Of a stretch of 64,000 nt of DNA, positions 7,584 through 17,201 are shown piece after piece. The DNA is taken from contig NZ_UWFA01000289.1 in assembly GCF_900601905.1 (NCBI RefSeq), forward strand, positions 186,001 to 250,000, written 5' to 3'. Each line of letters begins with the position of its first letter. Position 1 is the stretch's first letter. Position numbers and translations under genes: made by a program. The notes below the pieces were generated by a model. That model did not search any database. It had not been told where the DNA came from and saw only the letters and a list, made by a program, of their open reading frames with translations. This stretch comes from Pseudomonas viridiflava. Lineage in GTDB: Bacteria; Pseudomonadota; Gammaproteobacteria; Pseudomonadales; Pseudomonadaceae.

Positions 7584-9341
7584 CTACAACTCCCGCGTAT
7601 CAATCACATGCACGCTCGCGCCAATGACCTCTTTGGCGTAGTGCTTGGCTTGTGACGCGAGTTCAGCCAGTTGGCTGGCATCCAGCTGGCTGCAGGATTC
7701 GGCGTGCAAGTGGATCACGCCGATGGACAACGAAAGCAGCGGGAAGTCCTGGCGTTGCCCCTGGCGGTTGAGGGCAATGAAGCAACCGGCTTGCAGGTGT
7801 TCAGCGCGGTAGAAGCGGCGGCACTGGTTCTGGAAGTCCTCCAACAGTACTTTCAAACGCCGCTCCCAGTCCTCGGCGCCCAGCACCATCAGAAAATCGT
7901 CACCGCCAATATGCCCGACAAAATCGCGGCTCGGGTCAATCCGGTCGTTCAGGCACTGGGCCAGGCACAACAACACCTCGTCACCCCGGCCATAGCCGTA
8001 GATGTCATTGAACGGCTTGAAACTGTCGATATCCACGTAGCAGATCATCGATTCCCGACCTTGCTGCAGCAGGCGCGTCAGGCACTGCTGGATCGGCACG
8101 TTGCCCGGCAGCAGGGTCAGCGGGTTGGCATGGCGGGCTTGCTGGATCTTCAGCTCGGTGATGAGCTTGAGCACATCAATCACCCGCCCCAGGCCCAGGT
8201 AGGCGCCATTGGCCGTAATGATGAAATCTTCTTCGATGCGCTGCCGTGCGCGACTGGTGAGCAGGCGGCTGACCTGTTGCAGGGACTGGCTCAACTCGAC
8301 GGCGAGAAAATCGTCGCTCATCAAACGGCTGATGGGCTTGCGGGCGAACAGCTCGGTACCGAACGGCTTGAGCAGCACTTCTGACAGCGAATGCCGGTGC
8401 ACGATCCCGCACGGTCGCCCCAGCTCATCCAGCACCGCCAGGGAGTTGAGGTTGGCCTGCTTGCGGAAGGCTTCGAGCACCGAGGCGGTGGGCGTGTCCT
8501 GCGCCACGGCCGGTTGCTCATTGAGCAGTGCGCCGAGGTCACTGGCTTCGTCGGCGCTGGCCGGGCTGACCAGGGCGTCCAGCCTTGGGAGCAGGGCGCG
8601 GGCGTCGCGAGGGGGTTGCTCTTGCGGGCGGCATAGCAGATAGCCCTGTACCAGCTCAATGCCCATTTCGTGGAGTACCGCGAGTTCTTCCGGTAACTCG
8701 ATACCTTCGGCGATCACCAGCGCTCGGGAGGCCTTGGCCATTTGCAGCATGGAGCCCACGAACTCACGTTTGACGGCGTCCTGATGAATGCCGTCGATGA
8801 AGTGTCGGTCGATCTTTACATAGTCCGGTCGCAGCTCCGACCAGAGGCGCAGGCTCGAATAACCCGCGCCGAGGTCGTCCATGGCAATCGAAAAGCCCAT
8901 GTCGCGATAGTGGTGCAGGGCGGTGTACAGCAGCTGGAAATCGTCGGTGGGGGTCTGTTCGGTCAGTTCGATGACCACCGCGCTCGGCGCAATGCCATAG
9001 CGTTGCAGCAATTCCAGAGTCCGGCCAGGTGGATGCGCAGGTTCCAGCAGCGACTCCGGGGAGATGTTGAGGAATAATTTGCCTTCCAGTTTCTGTTCGC
9101 TAAACCGCCGGCAGGCGCTTTCGCGGCTGGCCATTTCCAGTTCGCTCAAGCGCCCGGCCTGGCGCGCCACGGCGAACAGGCTGACCGGGGAGTGCAGCGG
9201 GCTGTTGGACGGGCCCCGCGTCAACGCTTCGTAACCCAGGATGCGCCTTTCGGGCAGTGACACGATGGGCTGAAACAGACTGTGCAATTCACTGCGAGCC
9301 AGAATCGAGCTCAATGCACTCAGCTGTTCAGTCGTGGGCAT
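7584..9341 (-). CDS. EAL-CBS-GGDEF cyclic-di-GMP signalling protein
   Basis: 585-aa cytoplasmic protein with an N-terminal EAL phosphodiesterase domain (about 15-245), a CBS pair (about 270-385) and a C-terminal GGDEF domain (about 405-575). The EAL part keeps the catalytic signatures: YEALTRG at 37-43, ELTEQ, DDLGAGYSSL, YVKIDRHFI and IAEGIEL, so it probably cleaves c-di-GMP. The GGDEF motif reads GGDDF and no RxxD inhibitory site precedes it, suggesting a weak or GTP-sensing cyclase domain. CBS domains may bind adenine nucleotides. The gene starts only 18-22 bp after a terminator hairpin. Confidence 0.92.
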   Translation of the reverse strand: MPTTEQLSALSSILARSELHSLFQPIVSLPERRILGYEALTRGPSNSPLHSPVSLFAVARQAGRLSELEMASRESACRRFSEQKLEGKLFLNISPESLLEPAHPPGRTLELLQRYGIAPSAVVIELTEQTPTDDFQLLYTALHHYRDMGFSIAMDDLGAGYSSLRLWSELRPDYVKIDRHFIDGIHQDAVKREFVGSMLQMAKASRALVIAEGIELPEELAVLHEMGIELVQGYLLCRPQEQPPRDARALLPRLDALVSPASADEASDLGALLNEQPAVAQDTPTASVLEAFRKQANLNSLAVLDELGRPCGIVHRHSLSEVLLKPFGTELFARKPISRLMSDDFLAVELSQSLQQVSRLLTSRARQRIEEDFIITANGAYLGLGRVIDVLKLITELKIQQARHANPLTLLPGNVPIQQCLTRLLQQGRESMICYVDIDSFKPFNDIYGYGRGDEVLLCLAQCLNDRIDPSRDFVGHIGGDDFLMVLGAEDWERRLKVLLEDFQNQCRRFYRAEHLQAGCFIALNRQGQRQDFPLLSLSIGVIHLHAESCSQLDASQLAELASQAKHYAKEVIGASVHVIDTREL

Positions 9342-9358
9342 GGCAATCTCTTGGCAAG

Positions 9359-9390
9359 AAAAAGGGGCCTGACGTCAGACGTCAGGCCCC
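9359..9390 (-). terminator. Terminator of the tail-specific protease gene
   Basis: GGGGCCTGACGTC-A-GACGTCAGGCCCC (9364-9390), 13-bp arms, with A5 at 9359-9363 that reads as T5 on the minus strand. It lies immediately upstream of the EAL-CBS-GGDEF start codon. Confidence 0.85.
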
Positions 9391-9468
9391 TTATTTCACG
9401 ACAGATTCATGACTGTTTGATGACGGTTGCTATCAAATAGCCAGTTCTTCAAAAGCATTTGCAGACCC

Positions 9469-9558
9469 GTGGGAGCGAGCTTGCTCGCGAATACAAGGTT
9501 CCTACCGCTAGAAAAACAGCGGATGTACCGGCCTCTTCGCGAGCAAGCTCGCTCCCAC
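9469..9558. repeat. REPIN (GTGGGAGCGAGCTTGCTCGC class)
   Basis: Perfectly mirrored ends GTGGGAGCGAGCTTGCTCGC and GCGAGCAAGCTCGCTCCCAC. Between the protease stop and its terminator. Confidence 0.92.
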
Positions 9559-9575
9559 ATAGGCGGCTTTCGGCA

Positions 9576-11657
9576 TTACTTTTTGGCTACCGAAGCATTG
9601 AGGCCCAGGTAATCGATCAGAATCCGACCGGTTTCCGACAGGTAAGCGTCGTCTTCCGGCTTGGTCTTGTCGTCGTCCACTGGCAGCGCGTCTTCGTCTT
9701 CTTTCTTCAGCTCTTTGAGCGGCTCTTCACCTTTGGCCTTGCGGCGGGTGTTTTCCAGGGCCAGTTGCTTGCCTTCGATTGAAGCGTGCTCGGCGCGGCG
9801 ATCGGCCTCGTTGAGGCTGACGGTTTTTTCGGCCATCAGCTTCTTGGCCAGGGCCAGGCGATCTTCGATGAAGACGAACTCAGCGTCTTTTGCCGAACGC
9901 GCTTCATGGCGCGACTGCAATTGGGCCAGGAACGGCTTGAACGGGTCGACAGCCGGTTTGATCGCCGGTTTGATGCTGTCCCAAGGCATCGCCTCGGGCA
10001 GCGCGCTTTCACCGATTTCCTTGGTGTCGATGATCGACGGGTAGCTGATGTCCGGTACTACGCCCTGATGCTGGGTGCTCTGGCCGGAAACCCGGTAGAA
10101 CTTGGCCAGGGTCAGTTTCAGTTCGCCATGGTTGAGCGGCTGAATGGTCTGCACGGTGCCTTTGCCGAAGGTCTGACCACCTATGATCAACGCGCGGTGG
10201 TAATCCTGCATGGCACCGGCAAAAATTTCCGAGGCCGAAGCAGACAGGCGGTTGACCAGCACAGCCATCGGGCCTTTGTAGAAGGCGCCTGTGTTTTCAT
10301 CTTCCAGCACATCCACCTTGCCGTCGGCATTACGCACCAGAACGGTCGGGCCGTGATCAATGAACAGGCTGGTCAGCTCGGTGGCTTCCTGCAAGGAACC
10401 GCCGCCGTTGTTGCGCAGATCCAGGACCACGCCATCGACCTTTTCGGCCTGCAGCTCGGTCAGCAGTTTTTTCACGTCGCGGGTGGTGCTCTTGTATTGC
10501 GGATCGCCAGCGCGGTAAGCCTTGAAGTCGAGGTAAAACGCCGGGATGTCGATCACGCCAAGCTTGTAGTCGCGGCCATCCTGTTTAAGGTGCAGGACCG
10601 ATTTCTTCGCCGCTTGTTCTTCAAGCTTCACGGCTTCGCGAGTAATGGCAACGATTTTGGTGGTCTGGTCGTTTGGCGCGTTGCCGGCCGGAATCACTTC
10701 CAGACGCACCACCGAGCCTTTCGGACCGCGAATCAGTTTGACCACTTCATCCAGGCGCCAGCCGATCACGTCGACCATCTCTTTGTCGCCCTGGGCAACG
10801 CCGACGATCTTGTCCGCCGGTGCAACCTGTTTGGTCTTGGCCGCAGGACCTGCCGGTACCAGGCGCACGATCTTCACGTTGTCGTTGTCGCTCTGCAACA
10901 CGGCGCCGATGCCTTCCAGCGACAGGCTCATGTTGATGTCGAAGTTTTCCGCGCTGTCCGGGGACAAGTAGTTGGTGTGCGGGTCGTAAGACATGGCGAA
11001 GGTGTTGATGTACGCCTGGAAGATGTCTTCGGCACGCGTCTGGTTCAGGCGCGCCAGCTGATTCTTGTAGCGCTTGGTCAGGGTTTCCTGAATCTTCGCC
11101 GGGTCTTTGCCGGCGATTTTCAGCCGCAGGACTTCATCCTTGACGCGCTTGCGCCACAGGTCGTCCAGCTCGGCTTCGTTCTTCGGCCAGGCGGCTTCCT
11201 TGCGATCCACCAGCAGGCTTTCCTTGCCGGTGAAATCAATCTTGTCGACGCCTTTGTTCAGCTCTGCCAGGGCGAAATCCAGACGCGACTTGATGCGGTC
11301 CAGGTAGCGCTTGTAGATGGTGAAGCCGGGGTTCAGGTCGCCGCTTTTGAGGAAGTCGTCAAACTGCGTGCGCCACTTGTCGAACTCGGCAACGTCGCTG
11401 GCCAGAAAGTAGCTGCGCGCCGGGTCAAGGAGCTTCAGGTAGCTTTCGTAAATGATGACCGAGCGCTTGTCGTCCAGCGGCGGCTTGCTGTAATGGTGAC
11501 GCTTGAGCAATTCGACGACGTTGAGGCTGGCGATCACTTCGTCGCGGTCTGGCTGGAGATTATCCCAGCTGTTGGCGGCGAAGGAGCTGGCGGACATCGG
11601 CAGAATGCTGAGCCCCACGACCAGTGCCAGAGTGGCGCTGGGAAAAAATTGCTTCAT
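9576..11657 (-). CDS. prc: Carboxy-terminal (tail-specific) periplasmic protease
   Basis: Periplasmic S41 serine protease that degrades proteins from nonpolar C-termini, 693 aa, close to E. coli Prc/Tsp. A signal peptide (MKQFFPSATLALVVGLSILP, cleaved after SFAA) precedes the Prc N-terminal domain (NSWDNLQPDRDEVIASLNVV), a PDZ domain (GIGAVLQSDNDNVKIVRLVP) and the catalytic domain with GVVLDLRNNGGGSLQEA, Ser in RLSASASEIFAGA and Lys in GGQTFGKGTVQ, the Ser-Lys dyad. A longer ORF opens at 11861, but ATG 11657 gives the normal signal peptide. ATG 11690 is the alternative. Confidence 0.95.
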   Translation of the reverse strand: MKQFFPSATLALVVGLSILPMSASSFAANSWDNLQPDRDEVIASLNVVELLKRHHYSKPPLDDKRSVIIYESYLKLLDPARSYFLASDVAEFDKWRTQFDDFLKSGDLNPGFTIYKRYLDRIKSRLDFALAELNKGVDKIDFTGKESLLVDRKEAAWPKNEAELDDLWRKRVKDEVLRLKIAGKDPAKIQETLTKRYKNQLARLNQTRAEDIFQAYINTFAMSYDPHTNYLSPDSAENFDINMSLSLEGIGAVLQSDNDNVKIVRLVPAGPAAKTKQVAPADKIVGVAQGDKEMVDVIGWRLDEVVKLIRGPKGSVVRLEVIPAGNAPNDQTTKIVAITREAVKLEEQAAKKSVLHLKQDGRDYKLGVIDIPAFYLDFKAYRAGDPQYKSTTRDVKKLLTELQAEKVDGVVLDLRNNGGGSLQEATELTSLFIDHGPTVLVRNADGKVDVLEDENTGAFYKGPMAVLVNRLSASASEIFAGAMQDYHRALIIGGQTFGKGTVQTIQPLNHGELKLTLAKFYRVSGQSTQHQGVVPDISYPSIIDTKEIGESALPEAMPWDSIKPAIKPAVDPFKPFLAQLQSRHEARSAKDAEFVFIEDRLALAKKLMAEKTVSLNEADRRAEHASIEGKQLALENTRRKAKGEEPLKELKKEDEDALPVDDDKTKPEDDAYLSETGRILIDYLGLNASVAKK

Positions 11658-11800
11658 GCTGATTCGACGCGGGGACAATTGATAACGCATATTAGGCCGT
11701 CTTTGGAAGTCGCCGGTCCCGTCGGATCCGGTCGCATAATGCAAGAAAGCCCGTGCTGCTTCAGCATTCGGGCCCAGTCCAGACTCACTATGGAGGCACC

Positions 11801-12763
11801 GTGAAGGCATTGCAAGGCGTTGAAGGTCAAGTGGAATGGGTCGAGGAGCCGAGTCCGGCACTTGATGTTGGTCAAGTTCGCATCAAAGTTGCGGCGGCAG
11901 GTCTCAATCGCGCTGACTTGTTGCAACAAGCCGGGCTTTATCCGCCCCCACCGGGAGCCAGTGAAATTCTCGGCATGGAGTGTTCAGGGGTCATCGCCGA
12001 AGTCGGGCCGAGCTCGTCCTGGCAGGTGGGCGACAGGGTTTGCGCGCTGCTGGCGGGCGGGGCGATGGCTGAAGAGGCGGTGGTCGACGGGCGACATGTG
12101 TTGCCGGTACCCGAGGGCTTGACCCTCGCCGAGGCGGCGGCGCTGCCTGAGGTTTATGCCACCGCGTGGTTGAATCTGTTTCAACTGGCGAAGCTGCAAC
12201 CCGGCGAAAAGGTTTTGCTGCACGCAGGCGCAAGTGGAGTTGGTTCAGCTGGCATTCAGCTTTGCAAGGCGTTCGGCAACCCGGTGTGGGTCAGCGTCGG
12301 TTCGGCTGATCGACTTGAGTACTGCATTGCGTTGGGCGCTCAGGGTGGCGTGGTGCGTAACGAAAGCCTGGAGAGCCTGAAGGACTTCGCGCCGTTCAAC
12401 GTGATCCTTGATCCAGTGGGCGCCAACTATGCCGAATTGAACGTCAAGCTGTTGGGTGTCGACGGCCGCTGGGTATTGATCGGCCTGATGGGGGGCCGCG
12501 AGGCGAAACTGGACATGGCGCAGATTCTCGGCAAACGCATCCATCTGCTGGGCTCGACCCTGCGCAGCCGTGACGACACGTTCAAGGCTGACCTGATGCA
12601 TGACCTGGGTCAGCACGTCTGGCCGCTGTTCAGCGAAGGCCGCCTCAAGCCCCAGCTGGCCCGCAGCTACCCGATCAAGGACGCAACAGCCGCCTATGCC
12701 GAACTGGCCAGCAACAAGGTCAATGGCAAGCTGGTGCTGGTGATTGATGAGAGTCTAGTGTGA
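11801..12763 (+). CDS. NAD(P)H quinone oxidoreductase, PIG3/QOR family
   Basis: Zinc-free medium-chain reductase that reduces quinones with NADPH, cytosolic, 320 aa. GroES-like N-terminal half (VRIKVAAAGLNRADLLQQAG, LGMECSGVI), then a Rossmann domain with the nucleotide motif HAGASGVGSAGIQL near residue 143. The PPPPGASEILGME segment is typical of the PIG3 branch. The GTG at 11801 is chosen because GGAGG stands 4 bp upstream and the family begins MKA; a longer ORF from 11753 lacks such a site. Divergent from prc. Confidence 0.92.
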   Translation: MKALQGVEGQVEWVEEPSPALDVGQVRIKVAAAGLNRADLLQQAGLYPPPPGASEILGMECSGVIAEVGPSSSWQVGDRVCALLAGGAMAEEAVVDGRHVLPVPEGLTLAEAAALPEVYATAWLNLFQLAKLQPGEKVLLHAGASGVGSAGIQLCKAFGNPVWVSVGSADRLEYCIALGAQGGVVRNESLESLKDFAPFNVILDPVGANYAELNVKLLGVDGRWVLIGLMGGREAKLDMAQILGKRIHLLGSTLRSRDDTFKADLMHDLGQHVWPLFSEGRLKPQLARSYPIKDATAAYAELASNKVNGKLVLVIDESLV

Positions 12764-12772
12764 CTTGACCTT

Positions 12773-12860
12773 GTTGGAGCGAGGCTTGCCCGCGAAGAAC
12801 GATAACGAGGTTTTCCTGTTTCACCGCGTCGACTGATTCGCGGGCAAGCCTCGCTCCAAC
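12773..12860. repeat. REPIN (GTTGGAGCGAGGCTTGCCCG class)
   Basis: Ends GTTGGAGCGAGGCTTGCCCG and CGGGCAAGCCTCGCTCCAAC in inverse orientation, between two convergent genes. The same class recurs at 28441 and 62857. Confidence 0.9.
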
Positions 12861-12872
12861 AGGTGTGCATTC

Positions 12873-13526
12873 CTACTTCCAGCTATGCACCGGCCAGCCG
12901 GCCTTCTGCGCATGTTCGAGCAAGGTCGGGTCCGGGTTGACCACGTGGGGATGATCAACCTTGAGCAGCAGTGGCAGATCGTTGCGTGAATCCGAATAGA
13001 AGCTCGCCCCTTCAAGGTTCTCGCCTTCTGCGTCTAGCCATTCCAGCAGGCGGGTGATCTTGCCTTCGCGGTAGGTCAGCGTGCCCACGGTCTTGCCGTT
13101 GTAAACGCCATGGGCGACATCGAGGTCGATGGCCAGCACTTCATCAATGCCGATGCGCTCGGCAATCGGTTTGACCAGGTGCACGCCGGAGGCGGAAATC
13201 ACCAGAATCCGGTCGCCTGCTGCGCGGTGCTCGGCGATGCATTTGGTGGCTTCGCTGAAAATGATCGGTTCGATGAAGTCTTCTACCCAGGGCCCGACCA
13301 GATGATCGACTTCTTCGGGGGAGCGGCCCAGCATCGGCTCCAGGCTGAAGGCCATGTAGTCCTCCATGGCCAGTTTGCCTTCGCTGTAGGCTTGCATCAG
13401 CTCATGGTCACGTTTGAGGAACGACGCCGGATCAACCCAGCCCAGCCTGCCCATCTGCTCGCTCCACAGACTGGCGCAGTCGCCGGCGATCAAGGTTTCG
13501 TCCAGGTCAAAAATTGCTAAAGCCAT
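12873..13526 (-). CDS. HAD-superfamily subfamily IB hydrolase
   Basis: Small-molecule phosphatase of the HAD-IB (SerB-like) group, 217 aa. Motif I is FDLDETLIAGD at residues 5-15 with nucleophile Asp6 and acid Asp8; motif II is VISASG near 113; motif IV is SDSRNDLPLL near 181, where the usual GDxxxD glycine is replaced by serine. A helical C1 cap lies between motifs I and II. Substrate cannot be assigned; phosphoserine-, phosphoglycerate- and histidinol-phosphate phosphatases all occur in this group. Monocistronic between two REPINs. Confidence 0.88.
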   Translation of the reverse strand: MALAIFDLDETLIAGDCASLWSEQMGRLGWVDPASFLKRDHELMQAYSEGKLAMEDYMAFSLEPMLGRSPEEVDHLVGPWVEDFIEPIIFSEATKCIAEHRAAGDRILVISASGVHLVKPIAERIGIDEVLAIDLDVAHGVYNGKTVGTLTYREGKITRLLEWLDAEGENLEGASFYSDSRNDLPLLLKVDHPHVVNPDPTLLEHAQKAGWPVHSWK

Positions 13527-13570
13527 TTAAAGCTGTCCTCTGAAAATTAACGTCGTGGCGGCGCGGTTCC

Positions 13571-13661
13571 CTGTAGGAGTGAGCTTGCTCGCGATGGCGG
13601 TTGGTCAGTTACGCAACCATTAGCATTGAGAATGCTATCGCGAGCAAGCTCACTCCTGCAG
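13571..13661. repeat. REPIN (CTGTAGGAGTGAGCTTGCTC class)
   Basis: Ends CTGTAGGAGTGAGCTTGCTC and GAGCAAGCTCACTCCTGCAG with loop; separates the HAD gene from the ABC operon. Confidence 0.9.
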
Positions 13662-13710
13662 GGGGAAGGGTCAGGTCATGAATTGTGTCGGATTGGCACA
13701 ACCTCACGCC

Positions 13711-14700
<990 letters not shown>

Positions 14701-14701
14701 A

Positions 14702-15499
14702 TCAGTCTTTGTCCTTATTCAGGCGATTGGCGGCCAGGGTCAGCAGCAACACGAAGAGAAAGTAGGAAATCACCAGCGCACTGTTGAAGTGGCCGCTGCT
14801 GTTACGCATGTTGTTCAGGTACACCTGCAAGGTTTCGTAGCGGGTACCGACCAGCAAATTGGCGAACACGAACTCGCCGAACAGGAAGGAAAACGACAGC
14901 AGCAAGGCCACCATCAGACCTTTGCGCAGGTTGGGCAGGACCACCAGAAACGCTGCCTGCCAGGTGCTGGCGCCGAGCAATTGCGCGGCGTCCATCAGGT
15001 CGGTCAGGTTGATCGCTTGCAGGTTGTTGCTGATCGCCCGGTACATGAACGGCAGCGCCACCGTGAAGTAGCAACCGATCAGGATCCACGGCGTACCCAC
15101 CATGGCGAACGGCCCGGAACCGTAGAGCTGCAACAGACCCACGGACGACGCCACTGGCGGCACCGCGAAGGGCAGCAGGATCAGAATGTTCATCAGCCCA
15201 TCAAGGCGCGGGAAGTGGTAATGCACCACGAACAGCAGCGGCAGGATCAGCACCACCGAGAGGATCAGCGCGCCGACGCACACCAGCAGCGATTGACCAA
15301 AGGCGGCGAGAAAGCGCGGGTCGCTCCACAGCGCGATGTACCACTTGAAGGTCAGCCCGCTGGGCAGAATGCTCGCCGACCAACTGGTGGCCACGGAATA
15401 CAGCATTGTCCCGGCCAGCGGCAGCAGCAGAATGAAAAACAACAGGTAGACGATGGTCCGGTGATAAAACCGGGCAGGGCCTCTTTCAACGCGAGACAT
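14702..15499 (-). CDS. ABC transporter permease (second)
   Basis: Inner-membrane channel subunit, 265 aa, six helices with the binding-protein-dependent transport motif (MDAAQLLGASTWQAAFLVVLP, the EAA loop, near residue 185). ATG 15499 has GGAG upstream and overlaps the preceding permease gene by 14 bp. Pairs with the 15486-16325 product. Confidence 0.92.
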   Translation of the reverse strand: MSRVERGPARFYHRTIVYLLFFILLLPLAGTMLYSVATSWSASILPSGLTFKWYIALWSDPRFLAAFGQSLLVCVGALILSVVLILPLLFVVHYHFPRLDGLMNILILLPFAVPPVASSVGLLQLYGSGPFAMVGTPWILIGCYFTVALPFMYRAISNNLQAINLTDLMDAAQLLGASTWQAAFLVVLPNLRKGLMVALLLSFSFLFGEFVFANLLVGTRYETLQVYLNNMRNSSGHFNSALVISYFLFVLLLTLAANRLNKDKD

Positions 15500-16325
15500 G
15501 GTAGCTCCTCTTCAGCAGCCATTGATGAACAACTGTCACCAGGGTCATCAAGCCCACCAGAATGATCGCCAGGGCGCTGGCCATGTTCGGGTCCAGACTG
15601 ATGTCACCGGCAACCATGGCCGCGATACGAATCGGCAACACGTTGAAGTTGCCGGTGGTCAGGGCATACACCGTGGCATAGGCACCCAGAGCATTGGCCA
15701 GCAGGATCACAAAGGTGCCGAGCAGCGCTGGGGTCAGCACCGGCAAGCCGATATGACGCCAGAACTGGAAGCTGCTGGCGCCCAGCAGGGACGCCGACTC
15801 GCGCCAGTCTTCACGCAAGGCATCGAAGGCCGGGTACAGCAGCAACACGCCCAGCGGAATCTGAAAGTAGGTGTAGAGAATGATCAGTCCGGTTTTCGAG
15901 TACAGGTTGAAATCTTCGATGATCCCCGCCTGCTTGAGCATCAGTGTCACGGCACCGTTGAAGCCCAGCAGGATGATGAAGGCAAACGCCAGCGGCACCC
16001 CGGAAAAGTTGCTGGTCATGTTGGCGAACGAATTGACGAAATCGCGCAGGCGCGAATCGACGTTGCGCAGCGAATAGCTGCCCAGAACCGCGATGATGAT
16101 GCCGAACACGCTCGACCAGAAACTGATCTCCAGGCTGAACTGCATCGCCTGACGATAGAACCGTGAGCTGAACGCATTGACGAAGTTTTCAATGCCCCAG
16201 CCCGCTTCGGAATGCAGGCTGTTGATCGCCACCCAACCCAGCGGCGCGATCTGGAACACGAAAAAAAACAGCGCAAAGGGAAGCAGGCACAGCAGGCTCA
16301 GCCATTTGCCTCGGTTATGGGTCAC
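15486..16325 (-). CDS. ABC transporter permease (first)
   Basis: Inner-membrane channel subunit, 279 aa, six helices and an EAA loop (WRESASLLGASSFQFWRHIG, near residue 180). The longest ORF starts at 16391, but the GTG at 16325 overlaps the upstream stop as GTGA and has GGGAG 8 bp before it, so coupled translation from there is preferred; ATG 16343 is possible. Type I importer fold of the Fe3+/polyamine/phosphonate group. Confidence 0.9.
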   Translation of the reverse strand: MTHNRGKWLSLLCLLPFALFFFVFQIAPLGWVAINSLHSEAGWGIENFVNAFSSRFYRQAMQFSLEISFWSSVFGIIIAVLGSYSLRNVDSRLRDFVNSFANMTSNFSGVPLAFAFIILLGFNGAVTLMLKQAGIIEDFNLYSKTGLIILYTYFQIPLGVLLLYPAFDALREDWRESASLLGASSFQFWRHIGLPVLTPALLGTFVILLANALGAYATVYALTTGNFNVLPIRIAAMVAGDISLDPNMASALAIILVGLMTLVTVVHQWLLKRSYHVSR

Positions 16326-17128
16326 TTGAGAATCTCCCGGCATACCGGTTTGTCGTGGGGCACGCCGAGCAGCTCGCAGACAATGCCGCACAGCTCGGTT
16401 TGCCGGGGCGCGGCGTTAAGGTCAAGGCTGAAAGCATCGCCGAGCACGAACAGCGGCACTTCGCGTTCTTCGGGCAGCAGGCCGTTGTGCGAGCGGTCGT
16501 TATTCATGCCGTGATCGGCGGTGACCAGCACCTGATAACCGGCATCGAGCCAGCCTTGCAGGTAGTCAGCGAGGATGATGTCGGCGCTGCGCGCGCTGTT
16601 GCGGTATTGCGCGCTGTCGAGGCCGTGCTTGTGCCCGGCGTCGTCGATATTCATGGGGTGAATCAACAGCAGATGGGGGTCGTGTCTGACCAGCAGGCTC
16701 TGCGCGTCGGCGAACAGGTGCGAGTCCGGGTAATGGTCGGCGTAATAAAAATGCCCGTGCTGGATCGGCAGCTCGGCGTCATCGGTGTGGCGATCCCGGG
16801 CGGCGTCGAACGGCGTCCGGTTGTACAGCTCGCTGACCCAATGATAAGCCGCCGCAGCGGTGGTCAGGCCGGCGTCGGTGGCGTAGTGAAAGATGCTGCG
16901 CTGGTTGGACAGGCGTGACACCTGGTTATGCACGACGCCGCTTTCAATGGGCGGCACGCCGGTCAGAATGCACTCGTACAGCGGCCGCGACAGCGCGGGC
17001 AACTCGCATTCGAGCTTATACAGCGCGGCGCGACCAGCCTTGCAGTACGCCTGAAGATGGCCCATGGCATGCCGGGCGACTTCGTAATTGAGGCCGTCGA
17101 GCACCACGAGAATGACGTTGTGTTTCAT
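16322..17128 (-). CDS. Alkaline phosphatase superfamily phosphodiesterase/phosphonate hydrolase-like enzyme
   Basis: Two-metal hydrolase of the NPP/PhnA type, 268 aa, no signal peptide, so cytoplasmic. Metal ligands: Asp in VVLDGLNYE (residues 8-16), Asp/His in NIDDAGHKHG, Asp-His in TADHGMNNDRSHNG. The nucleophile segment is ALSRPLYECILTGVPP, with Ser rather than Thr. It is shorter than phosphonoacetate hydrolase PhnA (about 400 aa) and lacks that enzyme's extra domain. Sitting between the substrate-binding protein and the permeases, it probably cleaves the imported substrate inside the cell. ATG 17128 (MKHNVIL) matches the fold's first strand. Confidence 0.85.
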   Translation of the reverse strand: MKHNVILVVLDGLNYEVARHAMGHLQAYCKAGRAALYKLECELPALSRPLYECILTGVPPIESGVVHNQVSRLSNQRSIFHYATDAGLTTAAAAYHWVSELYNRTPFDAARDRHTDDAELPIQHGHFYYADHYPDSHLFADAQSLLVRHDPHLLLIHPMNIDDAGHKHGLDSAQYRNSARSADIILADYLQGWLDAGYQVLVTADHGMNNDRSHNGLLPEEREVPLFVLGDAFSLDLNAAPRQTELCGIVCELLGVPHDKPVCREILK

Positions 17129-17174
17129 GAGCCAGTCGCTCCGACGGGATTCGAGACGGGGAGGGCAATAAAAA

Positions 17175-17192
17175 GGCCTCATCCTTGAGGCC
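17175..17192 (-). terminator. Intercistronic terminator/attenuator in the ABC operon
   Basis: GGCCTCA-TCCT-TGAGGCC; on the minus strand it is followed by TTTTTATTG. It lies between the binding-protein gene and the enzyme gene, 10 bp after the former's stop. Confidence 0.75.
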
Positions 17193-17201
17193 GGTGACGC
17201 A

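Noticed and set aside
9786..11804. 672-residue plus-strand open frame
   Set aside because: It lies exactly antisense to prc, whose signal peptide, PDZ and Ser-Lys dyad are clear. Long antisense frames are expected in GC-rich DNA. No ribosome site and no family motif.
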